Part shown: in pieces, positions 1-7,959 of the stretch
Layout: the number at the start of each line of letters is the position of its first letter
How positions within the stretch are numbered: the first letter of the stretch is position 1
From: Gammaproteobacteria bacterium CG_4_10_14_0_2_um_filter_38_22
Lineage (GTDB): Bacteria > Pseudomonadota > Gammaproteobacteria > Coxiellales > Coxiellaceae
Reading direction: 5' to 3'
DNA length: 64,000 nt
Assembly: GCA_002793195.1 (NCBI GenBank)
Contig: PFPT01000017.1
Span: forward strand, 1-64,000
Notes under the pieces: model-generated
The model's database searches: none
What the model was told of the DNA's origin: nothing
What the model saw: the letters and a program-made list of their open reading frames with translations, nothing else
Translations under genes and position numbers: made by a program

Positions 1-69
1 ATCACTCAAAAAACACAAATTCCATGGCTTCCAGATTTGATCGTTCAAGCGGCTTCAGCTGCTACGTAA
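1..69 (+). CDS. C-terminal end of a truncated-by-window protein
   Basis: Frame 1 is open from the window edge to a TAA at 67-69 and encodes 22 residues ending IVQAASAAT. Only the tail is visible, so the product cannot be named. It could also be a chance open frame, because 22 codons is too short for a statistical argument. No convincing terminator follows it. Confidence 0.3.
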   Translation: MTQKTQIPWLPDLIVQAASAAT

Positions 70-162
70 GCGCCCCGGGTTTTTGAGAAGTTACGATTTC
101 AGGATTTTGGTTGCAAGCAATAAATGAAAATGTTCATGCCTGATACGGTTACAAGTCTGCCA

Positions 163-516
163 CTAGTGCATCATAAATTGAAATAAATAATCTTCAGTAA
201 GCTCATCGCTCTTGAGTGAGTGCTGTGTTTCTGAGCCAGGTGAAAATACATCAATAAAAATCAACTTATTTCCAACCAATAAATTTTCGCAGTAATCACA
301 TTTAGCTAATAACGGTAATCCAACAAACCCATATCGCCTAATTTTCAAAGCCTGATTTCCAATAAGTAGCACAGAAACTTGCTTAGCAGGAGATTTAAAT
401 GTTTGCAGTTTAATAACTGCAAATAATTCACCTTTACTATCCATTCTTAAGTAAGGAATTTCTACCAACCTACCCACAACATACAATGGATAATTTATTT
501 CATTACAAATCATCAT
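163..516 (-). CDS. Small hypothetical protein, possible OB-fold
   Basis: Encodes 117 residues with a clear ribosome binding site (GGAG, 8 nt before the ATG), so translation is likely. I do not recognise a named family with confidence. The spacing of hydrophobic strands and glycines (GRLVEIPYLR near residue 15, a FAVIKLQT strand, a later VSVLLIGNQA strand) resembles small single-stranded-DNA-binding or PriB-like OB folds; this is inference only. It has no signal peptide or membrane segment. It faces away from the LuxR-type gene at 678, leaving a 161-bp divergent intergenic region. Confidence 0.6.
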   Translation of the reverse strand: MMICNEINYPLYVVGRLVEIPYLRMDSKGELFAVIKLQTFKSPAKQVSVLLIGNQALKIRRYGFVGLPLLAKCDYCENLLVGNKLIFIDVFSPGSETQHSLKSDELTEDYLFQFMMH

Positions 517-677
517 TCACTTTTCTCCATCCCTAATTAATGATGACTATTCTATGCTGTGAATCAAAGAAAGAAACCCGCATCAAATACGATAATTTTA
601 AAAATACAAAACGACTATAATGCACTTGTATTTCTGGATATTTTTAAAACGAAACAGATCAATGCGTTGTAAAATGC

Positions 678-1301
678 ATGATTTATCGTATATTGTCAGC
701 TCATTTTTATATAAAGAGATGGCTTACCGTATTCAATATTGATAACGGCATTAGCTTTGTTATTAAACGTGACAATATAACATTTCTCTATATTTTTGGC
801 TCTACGCGTGATAATCCACTGATTAACAACTTCTATATTAAAAACTCAGACTTACTCAAAAGATTTATTTTATACTTTAATAACAAAGCATCTCAATTAA
901 TTGATGCCTGCGCAGAAAATCACATTTATCTTCCAAAAGTAGAAAAAACGATTACAAGCACAACCATCAATAATACACTTATAGATGAAATTGAAAGAAA
1001 ACGCTTTTATGAGACTGTTAATGTTAATCGCTATTATTTACCTAGCATTTCGGATGAACTTTATCTTACAAAAAAACAAGCTGAGTGCGCTGCCTATTTA
1101 ATAGAAGGTGCAACAGCAAAACAATGCGCAAAAGCTCTAAATATTTCTTATCGTACCGTTGAAAGTTACACAAATGATATCAAAGAAAAAATTCTGCAGA
1201 CTACTGGAAAACGACTTAGTAAAGATAAACTTATCCACTTTTTAAAAGGCACAATGATTCATGATGCTGTTTTTCCGCATAAACTTATTATCGATAAATA
1301 A
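678..1301 (+). CDS. LuxR-family transcriptional regulator, probably N-terminally truncated
   Basis: A DNA-binding regulator of 207 residues. The C-terminal LuxR/NarL helix-turn-helix lies at about residues 129-175 (LTKKQAECAAYLIEGAT, then ALNISYRTVESYT). The preceding part (FNIDNGISFV, IFGSTRDNP, NFYIKNSDLLKRF) looks like the second half of a PAS-like sensor domain. Family members are usually longer, about 240-260 residues, so roughly the first half of the sensor seems missing. The first 18 residues look unrelated to it, and a second frame beginning at 662 is open through this segment (MRCKMHDLSYIV...), compatible with a deletion or frameshift. A TATAAT hexamer at 616-621 could be its -10 box. 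It may be a pseudogene. Confidence 0.7.
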   Translation: MIYRILSAHFYIKRWLTVFNIDNGISFVIKRDNITFLYIFGSTRDNPLINNFYIKNSDLLKRFILYFNNKASQLIDACAENHIYLPKVEKTITSTTINNTLIDEIERKRFYETVNVNRYYLPSISDELYLTKKQAECAAYLIEGATAKQCAKALNISYRTVESYTNDIKEKILQTTGKRLSKDKLIHFLKGTMIHDAVFPHKLIIDK

Positions 1302-1471
1302 AACTCACACCAAGCATGAGCATTTTAATTTTTTTGAAGCTGAAATCGGTTTTATCTACTCTAAAAAAAATCAAGGTTACGTTCAATGGCTTTAATGACA
1401 CTGTCGAAAATAAACTGCTAGTGACAGCCCCTCGAAATAAGGACGCTGTTATAATTTTAATTTAAAAAAAT

Positions 1472-1493
1472 CCCGTGGTTGATAAAACCACGG
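1472..1493 (-). terminator. Rho-independent terminator of the QQGRP-rich gene
   Basis: A perfect 8-bp stem (CCGTGGTT / AACCACGG, 5-nt loop) is followed, reading leftward, by a run of seven or eight T residues (A-run 1463-1470 on the + strand). It lies 20 bp beyond the stop of the 62-residue gene at 1514-1702. Rightward-facing LuxR transcripts also end nearby, but the U-tract favours leftward termination. Confidence 0.85.
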
Positions 1494-1513
1494 AGTTTTA
1501 TGATGACGTTTAA

Positions 1514-1702
1514 TTATTTATGATCTTTATTGGGTGTTGGATTTCTTGGATCTTTAAATTCTGCTTGACCTCTGGGTTGCTGAGGACTATTCGGATTTTT
1601 TTTGCCCTGTTCTCCCGCGCCTTGTGGATTTCTGCCTTGTTGATGGTCTGGTCGTCCTTGTTGGTGGCCTGGTCGTCCTTGTTGCTTATTATCGTGTGAC
1701 AT
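1514..1702 (-). CDS. Small low-complexity Gln/Gly/Pro/Arg-rich protein
   Basis: Encodes 62 residues, nearly all hydrophilic, with three tandem QQGRP-type units near the N-terminus (GRPGHQQ, GRPDHQQ, GRNPQG) followed by PNSPQQPRGQ. A strong AAGGAG sits 7 nt before the ATG and an intrinsic terminator follows the stop, so it is a real single-gene transcript. It has no signal peptide or membrane segment and is predicted to be disordered and basic. Function is unknown; small stress-induced hydrophilic proteins have similar composition, but I cannot place it in such a family. Confidence 0.7.
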   Translation of the reverse strand: MSHDNKQQGRPGHQQGRPDHQQGRNPQGAGEQGKKNPNSPQQPRGQAEFKDPRNPTPNKDHK

Positions 1703-2272
1703 AGCTCATCTCCTTATTAGTCGGTTAAAAAATGTACGCTATTCAGTGTAGCACTGATTACAGATTTGTTTATAAATTAAACAATCTGTTTTAAATACCC
1801 TATTGTTATTAATGAAGTAGCGCTGAATTTATTTTGAAGCTAGGAATCAACCTGTTATGCAACACAGGACAAGGCTGTACGCGCGCACTGACTTAACTTA
1901 TTGATAGCACGTTCATAAAACACGCTATGATCGAAATTTATATTTATTTTGATGCGATTATCCAAAAGCTTACGGGTATTTCCATACAGGAAATGATACA
2001 TAAAATAGGTATTTCTGAAATGGCCTTCTAGAACCGGGGAAAACGCTAGAGCAGATTAAACAGAAAAAAATAAACAGTTAAAAAATTCACAAATTCTTTT
2101 TTTATATCCTTTTTCAAAAAGTTACTTTTAGCGTGATTAGCCCTGATTTAATTGCTCGCTTTCATTTGAGCGTGACTGAATTGGCATGCCAGGCATTAAC
2201 CTTTTTATAAAATAAATTTATTTCTTAAATATTATTGAAACGGCCAAGAGTAAAACTGAAAGCCTGACACGG
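1703..2272. other. Gene-free region with mobile-element debris and a repeat
   Basis: About 570 bp without an intact gene. It contains an IS3-type transposase remnant (1927-2070) and one copy of a direct repeat (2184-2276). The rest is AT-rich and shows nothing I recognise. Confidence 0.6.
1927..2070 (+). pseudogene. Decayed IS3-family OrfA (transposase) fragment
   Basis: Translating from 1927 gives 34 residues up to a TAG at 2029. The stretch LTGISIQEMIHKIGISEMAF matches the helix-turn-helix pattern of IS3/IS911 OrfA proteins (G-[IV]-S-[IV]-x-[DE]-[LM], then a GIS-[ED]-A-T-F-type motif). The conserved YxWK that should follow is replaced by the stop, and the same frame then continues for only a few codons. 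No inverted repeats or OrfB were found. This is a relic by my reading; a profile search would settle it. Confidence 0.4.
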
Positions 2273-2276
2273 TTAC
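2184..2276. repeat. Direct repeat, copy A (left of the decarboxylase-antiporter pair)
   Basis: An imperfect repeat shared with 5893-5994 in the same orientation. The best conserved block is a roughly 30-bp segment (TTAACCTTTTT then TAAAATAAATTTATTTC), and the right end AGCCTGACACGGTTA also recurs. The stop codon of the lysine decarboxylase (2273-2275, minus strand) lies inside the right end of this copy. The right-end motif occurs a third time near 134-150 (GCCTGATACGGTTAC). Confidence 0.7.
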
Positions 2277-4423
2277 TGCTTTAATTCATCTATTACCCGA
2301 ATATATAAACGCCCATCATCTCCTTTCTCTAGTCCATGTATTTCAGTTTCAAAACCAGGACATTGAGAACCAATGGCTTCAAGCAGTTTTAAATAATCCA
2401 GAATCACTTTGCTTTCTTGCGTAACCGACTCTCCAGGCATAATAAGCGGAATACCTGGCGGATAAGGTAACACCATAACAGCAGCAGTATGGCCTATTAA
2501 ATCATCAACAGGTATGGCTTTAATTTGATTACGCACTAAACGTTGATACGCTTGATGTGGCGTCATAACAAACTTCGGAAGCTGATCAAATGCATGATCC
2601 AATACCTCTGGCAAATTAAATTGCTTCATCAAATCATGCTGTTTTTTTGCAAGCGCTTGGATACGCATGTTTTTATAAAAATTAGGGTATTCCTCATAAA
2701 TAGATGGCAATACGTCTTTTACTTTTTTATTTTCATCAAACAATTGTTTAAATGTATTTAAAACAGCTAATAACCGCATAGATTTTGCACGAGTGATGCC
2801 CAGACTAAACAAAAATAATAAAGTATAAGGGCCCGTTTTTTCGACTACAATACCATGATCTTCTAAATACGCCGCAACAATGCTAGCAGGTATCCCCACA
2901 TCATCAATCACATCACCTTTCATGCCTGGTAATAGCAATGTCACCTTAACAGGATCAAGATACAAATGATTTTTATCGATGTTTGGAAACCCATGCCAAT
3001 CCGCTTTTGGTTCAAGCTCCCATACTTCTCCTTTGTCAATATACTTAGGCTGCCAAGCATGGTAATACCATGTGTGTTTATTTTCTTTAGCTAATTTTGT
3101 GATTTCTTTTCTAAAATCCATCGCGCACAAAATCGCTTCATTAATAACATGGTAACCTACTCGCCCTTTCATCATAGCGCCAGAAACTTCACAGCTGGCT
3201 ACTAACGGATAAAAAGGTGATGTTGATGTATGCATCATAAAAGCTTCATTAAAGCGAGACTCATCGTAAGCGCCTTTGATATGAATCATAGAGCCTTGAC
3301 TAAAAGCTGCAATTAATTTGTGTGTCGATTGTGTTTCATAAATTGTTTTGCCTTCAATAGAGCGACCACACATGCCATATTTACCTGCGTAAATTGGATG
3401 AAAATTGGTATAGGGAACCCACGCGCTATCAAAATGAATATGCTTTATATCAAGTTCTTTTTTGATCTTATCAACATTATAAAAAATACCGTCATAAGTT
3501 GAATTCGTAATCACAGCATAAACAGGCCATTGTGTCGCTGTTGGATGCATATCCAGTTTAGCTTGTATACTTTCTTTTGTGAATTCTGATGCTGGAATAC
3601 CACCAATAATACCATATGCATTTCTTGTTGGTTTCAAATAAATCGGATGCACATCCACCATCATCATGAAATGTGTCAACGATTTATGACAATTTCTATC
3701 CATTAAAATAGTGTCACCATCTGACGCAGCATACATACCAACAATTTTATTAGAGGTAGAAGTCCCATTCGTCACGATAAAAGAACGATCTGCATTAAAC
3801 GTTTCTGCGATAAACTCTTCAGCCTCTTTATGTGGACCAGAGTGTTCTAATAAACTACCCATCTCAGTCATTGAAATAGAAATATCTGATCGAAAGATAT
3901 TAGGGCCATAAAAATCATAAAACAAAGTACCCACAGGTGTTTTTTGAAATCCCAATCCTGCTTGATGACCTGGTGTACAAAAAGCATAATCATTTTTACT
4001 GACAAATTTCATTAACTGTTTTGTAAAAGGCGGTAAGATATTTTTAATGTACTCATCAATGCCTTGTGTTATCCGACAAACTCCTTGATCGGGCAATCCA
4101 ATATCAAACTGCAAAAAATCTAAATTGAGCTTAAAAGAATTTAAATCAAGATCAATATCTTCATGCTGACTGCTGATTGCAAAAACAGGTAAATTAGGCT
4201 TGTATTCAGCCAGGTCATCCAACATATCAATCGGTGAATTTTTCCAATCAAAAATGATGCTTACAATTCTGGTGTTAGAAACTGCGCACGCAACGATATC
4301 TTTATAACAATGATTAATTAATATTTCATAGCCTATTTTTTCAAGTTTTTTTTGTAGGCCATTAAAATAACTTAATTGATCAGCAGTAATTTTTTCTGGA
4401 TAAGCAAAAATAATATGATGCAT
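2273..4423 (-). CDS. ldcC: Lysine decarboxylase (CadA/LdcC type)
   Basis: Cytoplasmic PLP enzyme that decarboxylates lysine to cadaverine, consuming a proton. At 716 residues it has the full family length (CadA 715). It has an N-terminal wing/response-regulator-like domain (1-130), then the PLP domain with the Asp-containing FDSAWVPYTNFHP segment (331-343) and the Schiff-base lysine K369 in QSTHKL, and a C-terminal domain. The QSTHKL context is that of lysine decarboxylases, but substrate preference against ornithine or arginine cannot be proven by eye. Its ATG directly follows the TAG of the upstream antiporter, so the two form an operon comparable to cadBA with transporter first. It probably serves in acid resistance or polyamine supply. 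Confidence 0.9.
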   Translation of the reverse strand: MHHIIFAYPEKITADQLSYFNGLQKKLEKIGYEILINHCYKDIVACAVSNTRIVSIIFDWKNSPIDMLDDLAEYKPNLPVFAISSQHEDIDLDLNSFKLNLDFLQFDIGLPDQGVCRITQGIDEYIKNILPPFTKQLMKFVSKNDYAFCTPGHQAGLGFQKTPVGTLFYDFYGPNIFRSDISISMTEMGSLLEHSGPHKEAEEFIAETFNADRSFIVTNGTSTSNKIVGMYAASDGDTILMDRNCHKSLTHFMMMVDVHPIYLKPTRNAYGIIGGIPASEFTKESIQAKLDMHPTATQWPVYAVITNSTYDGIFYNVDKIKKELDIKHIHFDSAWVPYTNFHPIYAGKYGMCGRSIEGKTIYETQSTHKLIAAFSQGSMIHIKGAYDESRFNEAFMMHTSTSPFYPLVASCEVSGAMMKGRVGYHVINEAILCAMDFRKEITKLAKENKHTWYYHAWQPKYIDKGEVWELEPKADWHGFPNIDKNHLYLDPVKVTLLLPGMKGDVIDDVGIPASIVAAYLEDHGIVVEKTGPYTLLFLFSLGITRAKSMRLLAVLNTFKQLFDENKKVKDVLPSIYEEYPNFYKNMRIQALAKKQHDLMKQFNLPEVLDHAFDQLPKFVMTPHQAYQRLVRNQIKAIPVDDLIGHTAAVMVLPYPPGIPLIMPGESVTQESKVILDYLKLLEAIGSQCPGFETEIHGLEKGDDGRLYIRVIDELKQ

Positions 4424-5749
4424 CTATTTTTCCCTTCTTATTTGTCTTTGCATATACATAGATTTTTCATATATTGATCGATCTTTTCTAACATAAAAAA
4501 CAAAACTCATTAAAGAAATAATCAACACACTCACCAGTGCATAATCCTGGGAACCCATGTATGCTGAAAAACAAAAAATCATAGATACCAATGTACATAT
4601 TAAAGCAAACCAATGCTTAACAGGATGTTCTGCAACATCTATTAAATTTAATGCCGAATAAAAATAAGGCAATATCGTCAGTAACACAGCAATCGTAATA
4701 AGCTCTTGGAATAATTGATTAGCTGTATCTGCTGTTGTCAGCATTAACAGCAATAATAATGACATTGCAGTTGAAATAATAATTAACCCTGCAGCTGGAA
4801 TATCTCGCTTATTCTTTTTTGCAAAAACAGCGGGTAACGTGCCATCTTTTGCAGCCTTAACACCTGCCTCAGCCAACAACATCATCCATGAACTTAACGA
4901 CACCAAACACGCAATCGCAATCACAGCAGCAGTTAGCTTACCAGCCCAAGATCCTACAAAATAATTTAAGACTAATGAGAATGGAGAGCTGGAATGCATC
5001 ACTACCTTTGACGGAAATAGACCTGAAATTACTGTACAAGAAAGAAAATACACAATTGCAGCAACAGCAACACCAAGCATCGTTGCGCGCGGCACTGTTT
5101 TTTGAGGGTCATGAACAAGCGTTGCATCAACCGAGGCACTTTCCACTCCAATGAAACTCCATAAACAAAGTAACGTGCCACTAAAAACAGCATGGAAATC
5201 ACCATGAGAGGAATGATTCCAGTTAGCAATAAAATAACTGACATGAAACCAATGCCATCCTGCAATGCCAGTAAAAACAACAGGAATCAACAACAGGCTT
5301 ACAGTAATACTCACCAATCTGCCAACCCATTTTGCACCCACCAGATTAATCAACGTGAAAATCCAAATAACCGCAATTGTCGTAATTCCTGCTGGAATGG
5401 GTTGCTTTAAAACTGGAAAAAATAGCGCGCAGTATGCGACACCGGTAATAGCAACCGCTAAATTACCAATCCAATTTGCATTAAAATACAAAACGCCAGT
5501 TTGATATCCCAAAATAGGAGCGATTTCTCCAGCATAAGCGACTGGACCACCTTGCTCAGGATCAGTTGCTGCTAATTTTGCATATACAAACGCCAGCGCC
5601 AAAGCACCGAAAGAAGCCAACAACCAACTGATGAGAGTAATAGAGCCAATGGCCGCCAAACTAACGGGCAATAATGCAATACCAGAACCCATCATATTGC
5701 CCGCCACAACAGCAGTACACGAAACCAACCCCATTTTTTCCGTTTTCAT
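4424..5749 (-). CDS. Basic amino acid/polyamine antiporter (APC family, CadB/PotE-like)
   Basis: An inner-membrane transporter of about 441 residues with roughly 12 hydrophobic segments. The N-terminal motif GNMMGSGIALLP is the characteristic substrate-binding loop of APC antiporters (PotE, CadB, AdiC), and LWSFIGVESASV matches the conserved TM6 region. With the adjacent decarboxylase it most likely exchanges external lysine for cadaverine. I place the start at 5749 because AAGGA lies 8 nt upstream; an in-frame ATG at 5773 lacks a ribosome binding site. Translation is probably coupled to the decarboxylase, whose ATG abuts this stop codon. Confidence 0.85.
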   Translation of the reverse strand: MKTEKMGLVSCTAVVAGNMMGSGIALLPVSLAAIGSITLISWLLASFGALALAFVYAKLAATDPEQGGPVAYAGEIAPILGYQTGVLYFNANWIGNLAVAITGVAYCALFFPVLKQPIPAGITTIAVIWIFTLINLVGAKWVGRLVSITVSLLLIPVVFTGIAGWHWFHVSYFIANWNHSSHGDFHAVFSGTLLCLWSFIGVESASVDATLVHDPQKTVPRATMLGVAVAAIVYFLSCTVISGLFPSKVVMHSSSPFSLVLNYFVGSWAGKLTAAVIAIACLVSLSSWMMLLAEAGVKAAKDGTLPAVFAKKNKRDIPAAGLIIISTAMSLLLLLMLTTADTANQLFQELITIAVLLTILPYFYSALNLIDVAEHPVKHWFALICTLVSMIFCFSAYMGSQDYALVSVLIISLMSFVFYVRKDRSIYEKSMYMQRQIRREK

Positions 5750-5773
5750 CGTAAACATCCTTATACGAGTCAT

Positions 5774-6492
5774 GCCGGGATATGCTAAAAATCTAAAATT
5801 GCTTTTATTTTTACAGTGTAAATCAACTGCAGCAAATAATCTTCTTCTAAAAAGCTATTTTTAGAGCGTTACAGATCATATTTAACAGAGCTCATGCTAG
5901 GCTTAACCTTTTTGTAAAATAAATTTATTTCTTAATTAAAGTCTTAAAATTATTTAAGCTGCCAAGAATAAAAGTTAAAGCCTGACATAGTTATAAAAAA
6001 TATCCACTAAAAATTGGATTTTTAAAAACGCTTTTATTTAAGTGCAGCAAATCAAATTGGAACTCATACAATTCAAATTTATATTTCAGGTGCGCAAAAA
6101 AAGTTAAGCAGCTTACTCTTGCGTGCGCTTTAATTGAATAATGCGATCTTTTATTGTCAACATCAACACAGAATGCAACTTCATCTTTTCTACTGAGCAG
6201 CACGCCCGTAAATTTGAGGGGAAATCACTCATCATGATACCCAAGATATTGATCATTTTCACGTAATCATGTAGCCTAGCAATCATGTTTTTTTGGGTGC
6301 ATATCAATATCGTTATACTATGAAAATTGCATCGCAATAAAGGTATTAAAATATCATTTTATTCTGATATATACGATTAAAAATAATTTAATACAAAGTT
6401 ATCCCACACATGGTTATGCTCTTCAAAAAAGCACACTATAGTTTGCAATTGATGATGCATTAAATTTTTAAATAGGCTAAGGACTGCTAAAA
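5774..6492. other. Intergenic region, about 720 bp, without a convincing gene
   Basis: Holds the second copy of the flanking direct repeat (5893-5994) and must contain the promoters of the leftward antiporter operon and the rightward PqqD-kinase operon. Two short minus-strand open frames (5991-6203 and 6113-6337) overlap each other and lack start signals. They may be remnants of a gene but have no recognisable motif. Confidence 0.5.
5893..5994. repeat. Direct repeat, copy B (right of the decarboxylase-antiporter pair)
   Basis: Partner of 2184-2276, same orientation. Shared blocks are CATGC-AGGC-TTAACC at the left end, the TAAAATAAATTTATTTC core, a GCCAAGA-TAAAA segment and the right end AAAGCCTGACA-GTTA. 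It is slightly longer than copy A because of small insertions. It lies upstream of the antiporter start, so it could carry promoter elements. Confidence 0.7.
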
Positions 6493-6930
6493 ATGAAAAC
6501 AGCTTATAAAATACGTCAAACAAAAATTATCTATGAAATCCTACAAACTGATGTGGTGCTGATCGATTTTGATACTGGAGATTATTATAATCTTGTTCAC
6601 GTTGCCAAACAAATTTGGCAGTTGATTGAAAAACAGGCTTCATTGGAACAAATGGTTGAGCTACTCGCACAGCATTATCAGCGCGAACAAGCCACTATAT
6701 CAGATGACATTAAACATTTTATTCAACAGCTGCTTGAGAATCAGTTAATTGAACCTATTATAGAAGCCAAAAACACCCTGACATTATCTGATATCACTGA
6801 AATCACCTCACACGATCAACACTATATTCCCCCTCAACTACAAAAATATTCTGATGTCCAAGATTTACTGCTGATTGATCCTATTCATACCGTGTCGGAA
6901 GCAGGCTGGCCTGAGAAAGCAGTAGAATAA
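6493..6930 (+). CDS. PqqD-family peptide-chaperone-like protein with C-terminal tail
   Basis: 145 residues. Positions 1-95 show the PqqD/RRE pattern: a strand pair ending in DFDTGDYYNLVHVAKQIWQL, where the 'G-x-Y-Y-x-L' followed by a helix is typical, then helices with FIQQLLENQLIEP. PqqD domains bind leader peptides or deliver substrates to modifying enzymes. Beyond the domain is a tail of about 45 residues (LQKYSDVQDLLLIDPIH, ending EAGWPEKAVE) that ordinary PqqD proteins lack. AAGGA precedes the ATG by 9 nt. The kinase gene starts 3 nt after the stop, so the proteins very likely act together. I infer that the tail is a docking or modified segment; this is untested. Confidence 0.75.
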   Translation: MKTAYKIRQTKIIYEILQTDVVLIDFDTGDYYNLVHVAKQIWQLIEKQASLEQMVELLAQHYQREQATISDDIKHFIQQLLENQLIEPIIEAKNTLTLSDITEITSHDQHYIPPQLQKYSDVQDLLLIDPIHTVSEAGWPEKAVE

Positions 6931-6933
6931 GCT

Positions 6934-7959
6934 ATGCAGCATTCCGTTGATTTTTTTGAGTTGGCCCATCAAAATTTTTTAGGTGCGGTTTCCCGCGCAC
7001 AAAAAACAAAACGATTTTATCAACTAGCCGGGCTTTCTTTTTGCGTGCAATTTGCAGGTGATGAAATGATGCATCGACTCACGCCTGCACTACAGCATTT
7101 AGCAATTAACCAGCGAGCATCATGTGATCTCACTATTTGCGTATGGGATAGTGTTTCAACACAAACACCAGTGATACCACTTCCTACTGCGCATCAAGAC
7201 TATGCACTGCGAGGAGAAATACTAAAATACAACAATGATCGTATTTACGCGCTATTAGATATCCATACTAAAGTGTTACACCTATACGATAAAGAACGCA
7301 ATATCGCATTATATTATATCCATGATGCAAGAAAGTTACCTTGGTGGATTGGTGGATCTCCTTTTCTACCTATTTTGCATTGGTGGATGCGAACACATAC
7401 ATATCAATTTGTTCATGCTGCCGTTGTTGGGTATCCGGAAAATGGTATTTTGTTTTCTGGAAAAAGCGGAACAGGAAAATCGACTACCGCACTTGCCTGC
7501 ATGAAAGCCGGCATGAAATTGGTAAGCGAAGATTACTGTGTAGTCAGCGATCTTCCTAATGTTATTGCACATAGTATTTATAATTCAGCAAAAATAGAAG
7601 AAAAAACACTGAACTGGTTTCCAGAAATAAAAACTCATATTACCAATATCAACCGATCAATAAATGAAAAAGCATTCATTTATCATCATCAATTTCAGCC
7701 AGAAAAAATATTATTGCATTGCCCCATCAAAGCGATTGTTATTTTAAAAATAGAGAATTCAAAAAAAAGTTGGCTTGAACCAATCGACTCACATTCTGCA
7801 CTCACATCCTTGTCAGTTAGCACCATGTGGCAATTAACGCACAGCGGACTCACGACCTTAACGCATTTAAAAAAATTAGTGAGTACATTACAATGCTATC
7901 AATTACACGTAGGAAGCAATGTCATGCAAGCACCTGCATTACTCGAGACGATATTATGA
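6934..7959 (+). CDS. HprK-like P-loop kinase
   Basis: 341 residues. A Walker A loop GKSGTGKST lies at 176-184 and is preceded by VHAAVV (160-165), as in HPr kinase/phosphorylase where a conserved HG-x-x-V segment leads into the loop. VSEDYC (197-202) occupies the place of the HprK acidic motif. The N-terminal 150 residues differ from genuine HprK, and no HPr or other PTS gene is nearby, so this belongs with the HprK-related kinases that accompany PqqD-like proteins rather than with carbon-catabolite HprK. A phosphoacceptor is not evident. Candidates are the neighbouring PqqD tail or a glycan intermediate. Its stop overlaps the glycosyltransferase ATG by 4 bp. Confidence 0.8.
   Translation: MQHSVDFFELAHQNFLGAVSRAQKTKRFYQLAGLSFCVQFAGDEMMHRLTPALQHLAINQRASCDLTICVWDSVSTQTPVIPLPTAHQDYALRGEILKYNNDRIYALLDIHTKVLHLYDKERNIALYYIHDARKLPWWIGGSPFLPILHWWMRTHTYQFVHAAVVGYPENGILFSGKSGTGKSTTALACMKAGMKLVSEDYCVVSDLPNVIAHSIYNSAKIEEKTLNWFPEIKTHITNINRSINEKAFIYHHQFQPEKILLHCPIKAIVILKIENSKKSWLEPIDSHSALTSLSVSTMWQLTHSGLTTLTHLKKLVSTLQCYQLHVGSNVMQAPALLETIL

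Noticed and set aside
5991-6337. Two overlapping minus-strand open frames of 70 and 74 codons
   Set aside because: They overlap in different frames, lack ribosome binding sites (the longer relies on TTG) and show no family motif. They may be remnants but are not supported as genes.
7827-7955. Longer N-terminus for the GT4 glycosyltransferase
   Set aside because: The extra 43 codons lie inside the kinase gene and do not resemble glycosyltransferase sequence; the ATG at 7956 overlaps the kinase stop in the usual ATGA form.
6934-7959. Kinase as a genuine HPr kinase/phosphorylase
   Set aside because: The N-terminal domain does not match HprK and no HPr, EIIA or rpoN neighbourhood is present; the PqqD and glycosyltransferase context fits the HprK-related group better.
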